Position numbers and translations under genes: made by a program. A stretch of DNA of 64,000 nucleotides from Larimichthys crocea (Eukaryota > Chordata > Actinopteri > Sciaenidae), in the NCBI RefSeq assembly GCF_000972845.2, contig NC_040015.1, positions 5,267,311 through 5,331,310 on the forward strand, read 5' to 3'. Below the pieces are notes generated by a model. That model was not told where the DNA came from, made no database searches, and saw only the letters and a program-made list of their open reading frames with translations. Shown piece after piece: positions 1 to 34,146 of this stretch. The stretch's first letter is position 1. Each line of letters begins with the position of its first letter.

Positions 1-2179
1 ACTTGCGCCCTGGCCCTTTTGCTGCTCATTCTCCGTCTCTCTCTCCTCACATTTCCTGTCACACTCAAATACAACTAAACAAAAATAATTTAAATATGTT
101 ATTTATGTCCATATGTCTGAATGTCAGGTTGTCCTGCTCAGCTTTTAGTGTTACTGTCAGAGATGTGTGGTTCTAATGGAGTGCTCCAGTTTGAGATATT
201 TAAAGCTCAGACATGGGTTTGCTATTTCGAGCCATGAGTTCCCTTAGCTGGGAGGTAATAATAATTCAAGCCTAAAATAGTCAAAGACAAATGAGACAGC
301 TTCACACTTTGCTCTGTGACATACAACTAATCATTAAGCATCCCAGCTTTAATGGACCCATTATTCTCTAATAGCTTTCTAATAATTTGCTGACTTTCCT
401 GGAAAGAATGAAGTGATTCAGTGGTAACTATAGACATGAAAACAAAATTCAGAGAACCCAAGTAAATATTCATTATTTAAAAAGTATACTTGTTTGTTCA
501 GCTGACCTGCTGTGCATCTACTAACAGGTTCTAGATTATGTTCGATTAGCAATTCATTAGAATTCATTCATTGTAAGTATTTCAATTTAAATATCTCCTT
601 TATCTGTAATCACTACAAAATTGCATAGATCTTTCCAGGAACTCTTCCTAGAAAATGATGAAGAACAAGCAATTTAAGTTAAGTTTCATGGTCAAATATA
701 ATCATACAGGTACAATGCATTCATATTTAATTCATTCATTATAATGAACTGATTAAACATCCATCCATCTGTCCATTATATGTAACCACTAGGTTACAGA
801 TAATGTTATGGGAATTAACTGTAAATTTGGGGTAATTTAAATGAACTGTATCATATCCAAATATAAATATGAACATTTTGTTCCGCATGCTAACACAGAC
901 AGTGTTAGCTGATGACTAACAGGTTATGATCACCATCTTAGCATTGCGTGGCAGCGTCTATAACTTTTCTCTCTGCTCCAGTTAAACTTTAGTTTAAAAC
1001 AAGAGAAGATGACGGTACCAGATTTGAAGTCCACAGAATCCTACCTACTTTCTGCTTCTTTATTCTGTGCACCACCTCCTGGAAACCATTTGCTTTTGAT
1101 GCTACAAAGTTGGACAGTGAACTTGCAGTAGTTTCAGACCAAAGGAGTGCTTTATATGCTCAGGCTTTTTAAATAAACCCTAAAGCATAAAGGTACCAAG
1201 TTTCCACAGCACATCACAGGGGAAAAGGAGGGCAAAACACAGATCATTCCATCATGCTCACATGCATAACAGCACTCCCTACACAATAAAACCAAAAATA
1301 CACAAAGAACCAGATTAACATACATAATGAGCCTAACAAACCCACTGCAGTCTGTGTGCTGGATTATGTGTCTCCTCCAGGAAACACTGTGCCCTAGAGA
1401 AGAAATAATATGTATGGAATTATGGACTAAAGAAAAAAGGTGTAAACAAAATAAAACACATTTTAAATTTCAGATTCTTCAGGGTCTCCACCTGTCTCCA
1501 CCTGTGATGCTTTGATGACAGCTTTGAACACTGTGACATTCTCTCAGTCAGCTTCATGTGGTCATCACCTTTTCAGTCTTGAAGGAGTTCTCATACATGC
1601 AGAGCACTTGTTGGCTGCTTTTCATTCACTCTGTGTTCCAACTCATCCCAAAACATCTCAGCTGACTTTAAGCTGGCCAGGTCATGTGATGCAGCACTCC
1701 ACCACTGTCCTTCTTGGTCATATAGCCCTTACATAGCCTGGAGGTGTGTGATAATGGTTCCACTATCACAGACCAGATGGGTGGCATGTCACAGCAGAAT
1801 TCTGTGGTAAATATGCTGCTTAAATGTGCCCTTATTTTTGAATGAAACTATCTCACGTCCTCCTCCGAGCTTCGTGGTACGTGGTGAGAACCAACAATCT
1901 CAGATTTGACTCACACCAAAGTCCAGATTTCCTCTGGTCTGATGTCCACTCTGAGTGGTTGTTGGTTCGAGCTGTTCTCTTCTTTTTGTTGGTCTTCCTC
2001 AGTCGTGGTTTCTCTGCAGTTCTTTGACCATGAAATCGGAACCTGTTAATTGAAAATCTTTCTAGATGACTTCCTCATCAATCTGCCGGAGAGAGAGAGG
2101 AGTGTTAATTGGATTGTCTTGTGACTTTCCTTTACAAAAAGTTCTCTGCCTGATAACGTCTCGTGTGCTCGTGTTGCAG
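1..2179 (+). other. syne3 intron (5' part of window)
   Basis: The sequence is AT-rich. No exon encoding the next upstream nesprin helix was recognised, so it is read as the 3' portion of an intron ending at the acceptor before 2180. The short ORFs in it do not resemble known proteins. Confidence 0.7.
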
Positions 2180-22752
<20,573 letters not shown>

Positions 22753-23525
22753 ACACCCTCCTCCAGTGGGCGGCACAATAGAGTAATATCTGATGTCAGC
22801 TGTTTCTGTCTCTGTCGTGGACTGTGGCTCATGTAGGAAATGTCGCCCTGCCCTCTGACCACGTGGCTGTGCAGCTTCAAACTCTGTTTCATGCAGCAAA
22901 CTTTAAATTCATTTTAAAAGCCACAGCTTCACTAACACCAGAATCAGTCACACAGTTACATCGCCCACTATCCATGAAGGACACCACAACCCGAGCACAT
23001 CTGCACATGACAAATCCCCTTCTACACACTCTGGACTGTCAGCTCTCCTGAAGCTCACATCCCAGGTATGTGTGCAGCTTAAACAGCATTATGTATTTAC
23101 TGATCTATCACAAAGTATCAGCAGGACTCCAATTCCCATGCTCATTGTAAGAGACAGACCATAGATGCTGTGAACCAAAGTCAGTCTTCAGTAGCATGTC
23201 TTCCTGACAGGTTCAATATGTTTGGCAGCTTTCTTCTTGATTCTGTTCGTCTGAGCTTCAGATAACTTTAAAAATGACCAACAGACCAAAATCCCACATG
23301 CAGGGCTACAAGTCACTTTTCATGATTACACGCACAGACCAAATGATGCAGCAGGTCCTCATCAAACACGCAGCAACAGAACTGGACACGAGACTCGACA
23401 GCTGATGGTGTTAATCATAGCTCCATGTGGTCCAGCTTATTCTGAACACACACTCTCCGCCTGATGAAAGTGCAGCTTTAGATTTGAAATTCTGTTTCAT
23501 GTTTTTAAAGGTTTTAAGGCCAAAC

Positions 23526-23531
23526 ATTAAA
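23526..23531 (+). terminator. Candidate polyadenylation signal ATTAAA for syne3
   Basis: ATTAAA is followed within 30 nt by tagtgtgttcttag and then tgtgtgttc. It would give a 3' UTR of about 0.8 kb. Weak by itself. Confidence 0.35.
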
Positions 23532-25011
23532 ATAGTGTGTTCTTAGTATTTCAGGCTGTGTGTTCATGATAATGCTAATCCTTCTGTTCTGCCTGTGAGC
23601 GCTGAGTCTGTAGACAAATCACGTTTCCATCATCATCATCATGTCTACTTTGATCATGTTACTGATTTAATGCGTTAGCGTAGCTCGCAATCGATTTGCA
23701 AACAGCCCACTGCCAGGCTGCAACATCTGGTCTCATCCAGGGTAGAGTGTAGCTAGCTCAGTGTGTGATTCTGTCAGCCTTTTCAAACATGCAGGTTTAG
23801 TAACGAGGCAGCACACCAATCATTTGTCTCTTCTCCATCACATCTACTGGAGCTAAACTCTTCTCTCATGACGTCTTAAAACCTTTTAGCTGAATGTTCA
23901 CAGCGTCCAGTCCATCCTGTCCATTCCCATACAGTATATCCACGCTGGTGACAGACATGGGCTTGTGGGAAATTATGTTCTTTATGGCTGCAAGAGCAGA
24001 AATATGACATCAACAATATGACTTTGGTTTTGCCCCTGTCCACACAAACTGTGGAGCAGGGAGGTGGACGTTTAATGTGAGCATGACTCGATCCCAGAAG
24101 TTTATATCAAAGAACAGTGAACTGCTGATGATCATGTTGCATTGTGGACTCATTGATGTGGTTCACGGATTCAGGAACAGCTTGGTTGAAGCAGTACACA
24201 TGTAGTACATGATGAACCAAAAGTCCTCCTTCAGGGACCATTCTGTCTCTTTTTGATTGGTGGATCTGTTTGTGTGATCAGCCTCTGTTGCTCCAGGAAT
24301 AAGAAGCTGTCTGTGATTGGATACTTCAGGTCTGTTCATGTGTCAGTCGGGTCAAAGCTTGTTTTGAACTTTTCCATCATCTCATTAGAGCTGTTGAGCT
24401 ACATTTCTTTTCTGAAGGTGCTATTTTAGCTTAAACATCTCACTCTGTCTTTTTCACAGCCTAAATCACCAGTGAGAACAGTTAGAAAGCAGTCTGCCGT
24501 GACCCCTGACATTTTCTTGGACCACAATGAGCTCTTGGTGCCAGCGCCTGAGCTGTAAAGCTTGGCACTCTTGGCATCCCAAAATATATATTTTTTTATT
24601 CTGCGTTCTCTCTCGTTTCACACCACACATAGCCCTAAAAATACCTAAACACCTCCACACACCCTCACACTTTACCTTTTTTGGACTTGTGAATCTGTTA
24701 TTGACTTGTCGTGTTGCCATGGCAACAGTGACCAAATGAAGTTAATCTATTACGTCTTCTTAAACAGCAACATTACAGCAATGTTAAATGCAGCTTTTGT
24801 TTGGCAATGAAAGAGCAGCGGTTTCGTTTGAGCTTCACTCTATCATCATCATGGCAGGTCAGACATAAAAGTATTATATAATATAGAATAATGAAGTATA
24901 AAGAAATGAAAACCTCACTGCCAAGATGATGGGCAGCGTCTCACAGACTACTTTGGACTTTCTTCTGGCCCAAGAAAGGACTCAGACCAATTTTTCTTTT
25001 AAAGCAACATT

Positions 25012-25275
25012 ATGTCAAAATGTGTTATTTCTTTCAGTTTAGCACCCTCACTTTCAGAGTGTAATCCCACTGTGGTAAATATGTTAAGCTGTACTCGAGT
25101 ATTTGTTCTGATTACATTACTTAAAAAAAAAACTAGCGAGTCGACAACTTTACTAACAGCCAAACATCAACCAGGTCCCCAGCAGCAGACAGTAATATTA
25201 GCAGCAGCTAATATTACTGACTAGTCCAACAGCAGTCAGCCCAGCTCTACGTCTGTCTCAGCCTTTTATGTCTTA
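25012..25275 (+). repeat. Copy 2 of the unnamed dispersed repeat
   Basis: This is the longest copy. It contains gtgtaatcccactgtggtaa, shared with 39360-39380, and taatattactgactagtcc, shared with 6970-6990. It therefore bridges the two other copies and shows they are parts of one family. Confidence 0.65.
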
Positions 25276-27175
25276 ACATTTGCTGTCATAGTAACGTTAC
25301 TGTAAAGCTGTTTTCACATGATAAAGAAATGAGTTCTTTGCTTACTACGAGGTATAGCAGAGAGCAAAGTATTTGCAGAGACAAGTGCAGTGTCGTCAGC
25401 AAAGATCCATTCTTATTCACCAAAACCCAGTCACAATGTGTACGTAGCAACATGATGTACTGCTGTACATAAACAGCCAACATTAGCTTTGGATTTAGCG
25501 GGTTCATAAACTGTGCCCATTCACAAAGCTTGCAATAGATCAGATCTGTTCATGATGAGAATAATTTATAATGTTGAGTTCAGGAGATATATCCATTTTC
25601 TTGCTCCCTTGCTACACTACGTCACTTACAGCTGGTATCTCACTGGTTGTTCTTTGAAAGGTTAGCAGCTCCTAAGTTGAAATTATTCTTCAAGCGGAAC
25701 GCTCTGTGGCAATTTCAAGCAGTGCAGAGGGTAGTAATTTGCCAAATTGGACATTGCTGCTCTACTGAGGCCTCCAACAGGCAACATGAGCCCGTAGTTC
25801 TGACCTGAGGTACCTTCAAGCTGCCTTTAACTCCTCTCACATTAGCAAACAGCAGATAGTCAGCAGCAACATTATCTGACCCCACTGGTTTAACAGTCAT
25901 GGCCCACTCATTAGTCCAACCACCATCACTGCATATCTGGCTCCATTCATCTTACCAAAAGTGACGAATTAGCAGCCTCACTGCTATGGGAACCTTTGTA
26001 TGAATCATGTCCGTCGACCTGACGCACCAAAGAAAAACGTTTGTTTGAGTTCAGTCCGTCCACACAGTCATCAGGTTTTCATTGAGTTTGTAATTAAAAC
26101 AGGTTATCAGTTAGGAAACTTACAAGTAGCAAACCAATGCTAAATATTTCTGAATTGCTTCTTGCTAATTAGTGAGCTCTCAGACGCCCACACTCGCTCT
26201 TTGCTGAGTGAAGAGGCAGCTGCACTGCAAGAGCTTCTTTGGGTCTTTCTGCTATCATGTGAACACAGCTTGACAACATCTGGTAAAGAGCAGGAACTGG
26301 ACTTTCTCGTTTGCTATTGGCTGGTCTCTAGTGCCAAGTCATGTCCCTCTGTCATATCATGGACATAGAAGATACTTCCTTAACTCCTTGTTGGAATCAG
26401 ATCTGGATCTCTGGTCAGCACTCTGTGGCTTCTCCAAACAAAACAAGATGAAAAAACACAATATTCAGGTGTCTTCTTCGTGCTTTGGTGTGTACGGCAA
26501 ACATTGTTTATTTTGGTGATGACTTCTAATGTGTAAACATATCATAGCATCACATATCAGTGAAGACATGCAGTTATCAAGGCCTTAAAGCTTTATGTAC
26601 CATCCAGTTAACCTTCTGTACACAGTGCCATGACCTCATGTATTTAGTCAGTATGTACCTCTGTAAAGCACTGTACTGTATAACAGTTATATAATCAAGT
26701 TAAATGGAAGATTTGATCCTGTCGTGTGTATTCTTTGTATACTGATTGGATAGTTATTCTCCATGGTACTGCTGCTTAATGCACTACTCTTCTATTATGC
26801 ATGTGTCCCTTTAGAGAAGCCTATGCAACGCTTGGCTCAAATGCTACATTATCGTGTGTCCATTGAAACCTTATGCAACATATGAAATGACTTGAATCTC
26901 CTGAGCACAGCGGGCTCGTTAGATACAGCATGTGTGACGGAGGAATGGCTGTCACAATAGTTTGAGTGCACTTGTTATGCAAAAATGTCCTAAATGTCAG
27001 CGTCTGCTCTCAGATGGAGGTATTCATTATGGAATGATTGACAGATGACATGCTATTTTTTGTTATTTGTTTGTTTTTGTAAAAGGTACACTTCTATTTT
27101 AGTAACATTTTGAGTAGAGGGCTTCATATTATTCAGGACAGCCTGTATGTAACCAGTGTTTTTGTATTCTGAAGA

Positions 27176-27181
27176 AATAAA
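27176..27181 (+). terminator. Candidate distal polyadenylation signal AATAAA
   Basis: AATAAA is followed at about +30 by tttgtgtgtttttctttc, a good downstream element. It would imply a 3' UTR of about 4.4 kb for syne3. Retroelement homology (27266 on) begins just past it, so it might instead belong to an unrelated insertion. Confidence 0.35.
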
Positions 27182-27265
27182 AATGCAGAAATATTCTGCT
27201 GGAATCAGTTTGTGTGTTTTTCTTTCAAGATGTTTATATATGCTTCCTTCAGGGAGCATTATTAA

Positions 27266-27961
27266 GAATCACTCCATTATTTTCATTGTTATGCTGATGA
27301 CACCCAATTATATTTATCGATCAAGCCTGATGAAATCAATCAGTTAACTAAACTCCAAGCATGCCTTAAGGATATAAAAAGTTGGATGACCGACAATTTT
27401 TTGATGTTAATTTCAGACAAAACTGAAGTTCTTGTAATTGGACCCAACACCTCAGAAACTCTTTCTAGAGACTTAGTTACTTTAGATGGGATCACCCTGG
27501 CCTCCAGCTCCACTGTAAAGAATCTTGGAGTTGTTTTTGATCAGGATTTGTCCTTTAACGTCCACATAAAACAAATTTCGAGGACTGCATTCTTCCACTT
27601 ACATAACATCGCTAAAATCAGACGCATTGTCTCTCAAGCGGATACAGAAAAATTCATCCACGCATTTGTTACTTCAAGGCTGGACTATTGTAACTCTTTG
27701 TTATCAGGCTGCTCTAATAAGTCTCTTAGGACTTTGCAGTTAATTCAGAATGCTGCTGCACGTGTTCTGACAGGAACCAAGATCAGAGATCACATCTCTC
27801 CCATTTTGGCTTCCTTGCATTGGCTACCTATTAAATCTAGAATAGAATTTAAAATTCTTCTCCTTACTTACAAAGCTCTTCATGGTCAGGCACCGTCATA
27901 TCTAAAAGAGCTCCAAAAGTACAGTGTTAAGACATTCTTTAGAACAATTAGCACCTGCTAG
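27266..27961 (+). mobile_element. L2/CR1-like non-LTR reverse transcriptase fragment
   Basis: The frame is open for 231 codons, to TAG at 27959-27961. It begins with FHCYADDTQLYLS, the RT catalytic motif with YADD intact. It continues with WMTDNFLMLISDKTEVLVIG, LGVVFDQDLSFNVHI, LDYCNSLLSGC and HWLPIKSRIEFKILLL, the order seen in the thumb and C-terminal region of L2/CR1-type elements. It is truncated on its 5' side just before the YADD box, as is usual for incomplete target-primed reverse transcription. The 3' end has lost the consensus after SYLKEL. It lacks endonuclease and palm motifs A and B, so it cannot be autonomous. Confidence 0.85.
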
Positions 27962-28908
27962 AGTCCGCCGACAGATATTTATTACCCCAGTACAAAGCTG
28001 ATAAATCAGTCTAAGGTCTGATTTCCTTTCTGCGTTCTTTGATGGATCCTGTTACTGCCTCCTGCTACTACATACATGATTACTTTTTCATCATCTAGTC
28101 AGTTTGGATGAGTGTTCTCACTCAGTGTTTGTGCTTCCATTCTGTGTGTGAGTGTGTGTGTGCCTCCTACGCTGCTCTCACCTCGCTCTCCCAGCCAGTT
28201 CCACCGAGCTGTGCAGCAATCTGGAGCTCTCACTCTGCCAAATCCATGGAGCAGCCTCTCTCCTAACGAAGGTTTCAGTCCTCATTGATCTGCAGTGTTT
28301 AAACAGAAAATTCTAACTCTTGATGCTAACAGCTAACCACCAGTCTACAGGGTCATTGAATGAATGAACCCACTTTTTGTTGTTTCAGTATTTCAGTGCT
28401 AGAGTAACCAAAGCTGGTTAATTCAGATAAATAAAAAGTTATATTTTAACGGTTACATTCAGCGCATATAGCCACAGCCCCAGCAGCCCCCGTCACCCCC
28501 ACTACCACAGCGCCTGATCCAGTCTGAATCAATGGTTAACAGTTGTATTTGATTTAGATTTGTGGCACTACAAGCCTTATATGTACAGACTCTTCCACAG
28601 AGTCTGCCATGTTTCTACAGTAGCCCCGAATGGACAAGCTATGCACTGACTCCACATGTTTGTAGGCCACGTGGAGTGGGCTGCAATCCACACTTACACC
28701 ACTACATGCCACTAAATCCTCACATGGGAATAGTTCAACATTTGGGAAGTTGACTTTCTTTCCAAGAGGTGAAGTTACATGTTAGAACTGTTTTCCGCTC
28801 GAGTGCGATGGTTTTGTCCCCATTGTACCTAGACGGACATCAAACCCAAACTGGATCTAAAGACACTGACAGCAAAGTGTTGAGTGTATCGATACGCTGT
28901 TAAGAATA

Positions 28909-29121
28909 GGTAAATGGACTGTACATATAACTAGAAAGGTGCTAGTCTTCTGACCACTCAAAGTGCTTTTACACTACATATATCATTCACCCATTCATAC
29001 ACATTCATTCATGCACAGCCTTCAGGAGCAATCTGGGGTTGAGCATCTTTCCCAAGGACACTTTGCAGACACATGTAGAACTACAGATCATCTGATAAGT
29101 GGACAACCTGCTCTACCTCCT
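28909..29121 (-). mobile_element. tRNA-derived SINE, minus strand, B box lost
   Basis: It is the reverse complement of the family at 14895-15226. It starts ggtaaatggactgtacatat and has ctagaaaggtgctagtcttc, ccaaggacac and, near its 5' head, acctgctctacctcc. The segment expected to hold the B box is altered, so internal promoter activity is unlikely. Confidence 0.75.
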
Positions 29122-30875
29122 TTTGTGCCCTCCGTCTGTTGTTTTGGAGAATATTAAACTAGCTCAGGTTATTGATCATGAGGAGTACAGCTAATCATTT
29201 CTTTCTCTTTCTGAAGCAGTGACGATGTCATTAGGGTTATCTCAGCCTGTGTTTGAGTTTCCAGAAACGTTCATTACACTGGGGTTTGAAGTGGGAGGAG
29301 ACGGTCTAATGAAAGACATTATTGAGCTGTGTTATGGGAGGTGTGGAAGCCAGATGCACTCATCTGTCTCTTGTGAGTCACTCTGCTTTATGGAAATTCA
29401 ATACTTAATCATTCAAATACACCAGTGACTCCAAATCAATGATCCTGAAAAATGAGAAATAGGTTGCAGTACTTTGTGTGTGTGTGAGCACACACACACA
29501 GTCTTTAAAATACTTTGACATAGTTCAGAGTGGGAAACAACCATGTGCCTGTTTGATGAAATGAACTCATGTCAGAGGAAGACATTTGCCTCTCCTCTTC
29601 ATGCTGCTGGGTGTTCTTCGAGTCTTGGAGTAGCAGCAGGCAGACTCAGCATGTATCAAGGTTTAATTAACAATAGATGGTTTCCTGTAGCTTCTCAGTG
29701 AGTCACTCTGTGTTTGAGCATCATGCACGTCTCCAATCTTAGAAAGGGCCGCAGTGAACCAGATCAAAGCTCCTTTTTACATTTATTTTAAATATTTAAA
29801 CATGATTATTTATCCATTTTTGCCTTGTCTGATAATATTTTATTACATTCTGTCAGCTTCTGGGTTTATAGACATTCCTTCAAGGGACTTTTTTGGTCTG
29901 TCCAACAGTATGAAAGCCTGAAAACATTCAATTCAAGATGATATTAAATCTAGAAAAGCAGAAGATTCTCACATCTGTAAAGCAGGAACCAGATGTGACA
30001 GGACTTTAAATGTTTGTCCTCACCATGGTCTGTATGGTTAGACCGGATCTTTGGGTTCTCCCACTTTAAACCCTGATCATAATCATATCACTCTTCACTC
30101 TGCTAATGGGTCTCTCATTATCCACTGATTAATATGGTGGTGAAACAGGATCACATGCAACAAGAACCAGCTGATTTCCATAAAACCTCACTATACAAAA
30201 ACTGAGTTTCAGAGAATATGACATCATGTGTCATCCAAATCCTTGTCAAAGGTCAAAGAGCACTTGACGAGCTGAACACAAAATAGATTTATAATATACT
30301 ACACTATATGAGCTCCTGCTGTGCTATAACCAATTACACAAACAAGATTAATGGAAGCTTCATTAGATTCAGAGTAAACAAAGAATCCTTTGAGAGGGCT
30401 GAGTGAGAGAACAGCTCAAACTGTATTGGAGTGTATCATGGTGCAGGCCCAAAGCTTCCTTCTGTATACAGACACCAGCATTCATTCTTATAGGATGTTT
30501 GTCCACAGTGGCTTTTTATACTGAAATTATTCAAATCAGTTTTTTTCTTTCCATCCTTTTTCAGCTTCCTTTCCATTAGTCACAAGCGGTTGCATGTTTT
30601 TATTTCATTTTCCAGGAAAACTCCATCACAAGGTTTGGAATTTCAGATCTTCATCATTTTTGATACGCACATTTTCTGGACTTTGAAAGTAAAGATCAAA
30701 AAAATAAAAATGCCAAGCTTTTGACCAATATTGTCATTGTTCATACCGACATTTTCTATAGTATTTTTATGATTAAGTATGTGACAAAATGCTGAATATA
30801 TGACATATATGGATGTGAGAGAAATGGTTGTACCTCGGGACTTTATAAATTATCTATAAGACTGAATTCTCATGA

Positions 30876-31450
30876 ATGATCAAGGCCATCAGAACTTTTT
30901 CAAGGGTTTCCCCCTTAATGATCCTTCCTCAGGGATCCCTGCAACTTCTTCAAAGACCTGGAAGATCCCTTTCCATAACTTTTCAAGAAGTAAAAAAAAT
31001 AAAGAAGTAATATATATAAAAAAGTATTACCTCAAACACTGGATGATGTCAATGAAGGTCTGCACAACACCTGAAGCTCAACTTTGATGAGAAATGCCAT
31101 CCATGATCTCACCATACCATTGAGAAAAACCACTGAGCTGTCCTTTGCTGCCAGATTAAAGAACTCCTCAGAGATACCTGGATCTTTCCCATATATCATG
31201 TCTCCATGCATACTGCAACCTCTTCTAGAAACTCTGGAACCTGAAAGATCCCAAATTTAAGGACAGTTCCACACTCACATTCAAGATTCTCCTGAAAGAT
31301 AACTGCAACTTATTCAAGGACTTTTAGATCCTCTTTAAAGAACAAAGGAACTTCTTTAAATGAACCCTGGACCTCTTAGATTTTTTAAGAACCCTGGAAT
31401 TTCCTTAAAGATATTTCAGTGGTCTTTGAAACTTTTAGAACCCCTGATCG
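30876..31450 (+). repeat. Degenerate tandem repeat, AACTTCTTCAAAG-like
   Basis: Variants of caacttcttcaaagacctgg, gaacttctttaaatgaaccc and gaatttccttaaagata recur at irregular spacing. This suggests an old, decayed minisatellite. The period is not clear by eye. Confidence 0.4.
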
Positions 31451-32744
31451 TTATTTCCACCAAACTGTTACGTTCAGTTAGATTTCATTTGTGACACATT
31501 TTTCCCATTGTCAAAAGTTGATGGCACCAGTGGATGCCGCATGGCTTTTTGTTACCTTCTGTTGAGGTGCCTAGTTCACTGAACCAGAATGGTGAGTTGG
31601 AGCTGGAAACACAGATGGAGTAGTCATCTGTGCTCTGACTCTAAGGAAAAGACAACAAAATAAAGCTTGTGTCCTTGTTGTAGGCTAATGAACGATGTTA
31701 TACTGTCTGTGTTTAGTGAATGAGAAAGAAGAGACAATGATTGTGAATGTGAGAGTTAAATGATAGCAGTAATTTGTCAATCTGGCAGTAAATGTACTGC
31801 GTTGGTTACAGTGTGTGATGCAGCCTCTCAAGACCAAGAAAGACTTCCCAACTGCTGGAAAAGTGACCTACATAACCTACATAAGAGTACTGTCCTGGCT
31901 GTGCAAATACAAAACAGATCTAAGGTTTGATGTGTAGAGTGTTGGATGGAAACATGGCTTTACCAACATGGGTATCAAGGTTCTTCTTCAAAACTGTAAG
32001 GTAGTTGTTGCCAGAGTGTGTCAAAAGTAGGAGGCGGACTCAGAAGCTTTGTTGAAGCCCCCTTGGGTCAACATTTGGAACTCCCTGGCTTCCCCAAGAC
32101 AACGGACCTATATACCCTTTTAACTGTCTACAAAATCTTGACACATCATTATTGAGAAGAAACTCAGATTTCCTATGGCGATTGAAAGCAACACTCTTCT
32201 CTGTTCTTTCCACTATTTACAAAATAGGATCAAAACAAACTTAAGTAATCAACAGATTGCATTCCCATTAAACGTGGGATCTCTGCAATACAACTGATCA
32301 TGTCATCAAATGCATGATAAGCGGCGCATTGTGGGGCAGCCTCCTTCCACACTTTCCCATCAGGTAAGATACCATGTACAAACTGAATGAATAACTGATG
32401 AAATGTATAACCAAACGAGCTTTAAAAACAAGAACAAGCTTTATTTGTCATCGATGCATTAACCTTAGCTTATTGATGTTGATTTTTACAGAAATATAAC
32501 ACTGAACATTAACAGACCCGGGATAGTTAAATGCACGTCCGTTATCGGATGGAATTCATTTGTGGGTAACGTAAACAGTAATGACTAAACAAACTAAATA
32601 AGTGGTAGAGGTGAGAGTCCACTTTGTCACAGAGACCTCAGAGAATTCTTGAGATCTTGCTCATTTACTTGAAGATCACTTCAACTTTTTGAAATCTTTC
32701 TAAATCCAACCACTCTCATTACGCAATACAATTAAACAGTCTAA

Positions 32745-32777
32745 AGTACGCTGAAGGAATTTAGCCTTCAGCGTACT
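32745..32777. repeat. Perfect 13-bp inverted repeat with 7-nt loop
   Basis: The left arm agtacgctgaagg and right arm ccttcagcgtact are exact reverse complements separated by aatttag. The surroundings are AT-rich. No poly-T or transposon end is evident nearby. Confidence 0.8.
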
Positions 32778-33925
32778 GATAAAATGTTACCATGGAGCTG
32801 AACACTTGGTATTCTCTTATAATTTGCTTTTTCCATTACTGTTATCAATCATGAAACCGGCTGCTGAGTGCAGCCACCAAAGGTCAGTCATCACCGTAAG
32901 GGCAGCGTTTTGTGTCTGGAAGAGGCATGCAGGTACAGCAGTGACTGAGCGGAGTGAGGAGCTGTAGCTCGGCTTAGCGGTCAGATTGATTTGTAGTGGA
33001 CAGAAACCTGGTGGCAGGACATCGATTAGTCAGAGAGCTTTCAAAAGCCTCGGTGCTGCAGATAGTGGAACGATGCTCGACAAAATCTCACTCAGTGCCA
33101 TTATGAAGGATTACAAGAACACTGTTAACTCATGGTAAAATAATCTATACTGCAGTATCATTACAAGAAGTAGCCTTCTCGATATGGTGGGTAATGTGTC
33201 GTCATCTCTTTAGGGACTGTGTTGGCATGTGCATGTTGCTTCAGGTGCTGGTGAGACAATGGAAGTCCAGTTTGACTGATAGCTCCATGAGTAGGTAAGG
33301 AAAAAAGTAAAAACCAGGTACAACTCTTTTAGCAGTACTTTTATAGGACACGGTGGAATGAATAGTGCTCATGTTGGCTGAGCACAGGTCATACTGTCAG
33401 CAGAAACACATGGCAAACATGTCAGCTGACTTCCTCCTTTCCTGAATGTGAACATGTTTTGTGTCACAAACTGGACAAAGAGCTAAATGCAGACTGTATT
33501 GATGTGAAGCTCTATGTCGAAACTGATGCAGGCCACAGTCTGAGCTGATGCTGATTTGAAAGTGAAATGAGTAACCTGAGAAAGGAGGTCATGTACAGAA
33601 CTCTTCAAAACTAAACAGAGTTTATATGAAAAGAGAGGGTGGCCATGACATCAGATGGAGGTTTACTATTTAAAAACACACTATGACAATATTATTTTTA
33701 TATGATTGTTGATTTCCAATCTAGTCACAACACAAGCCTTCATCTTGTTCCAAATTCAGTGGACGCTTGCTGAGCGAGCTGTGATGATGTGATTTTACTG
33801 TGGTGATCTGCATGATCAGACACACTCAATCAGCTCTGTGTTTGTGCAGTCAAGTGTTGACTTTCCCTTCCTCTAACTGCATGTAGTCTCAGTGCATGGA
33901 TGCAATGATGACGAGCGCGCGTGCA

Positions 33926-33930
33926 TGTGT

Positions 33931-34014
<84 letters not shown>

Positions 34015-34102
34015 CCTTTAGTCTTCTGTATTCAGGCAGTCGCACAACAGATGGACAGAGAGCTTGACATCATGGTTGTGACAGGAAGGATTGGAATTTT
34101 GA

Positions 34103-34145
<43 letters not shown>
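33926..34145 (+). repeat. Two (GT)n microsatellites
   Basis: The (GT)n runs span about 33926-34011 and 34105-34145, separated by about 90 nt of unique sequence. Poly-Cys/Val and Thr/His ORFs here are artefacts. Confidence 0.95.

Positions 34146-34146
<1 letters not shown>

Larger units (their letters stand above)
22753..27261 (+). other. syne3 3' UTR (end uncertain) and intergenic sequence
   Basis: The 3' UTR begins after TAG at 22752. Two candidate polyadenylation signals are ATTAAA at 23526 with a GT-rich stretch after it, and AATAAA at 27176 with a T/GT-rich stretch about 30 nt later. Apart from a dispersed repeat at 25012-25275, no gene or element was recognised. Confidence 0.55.
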
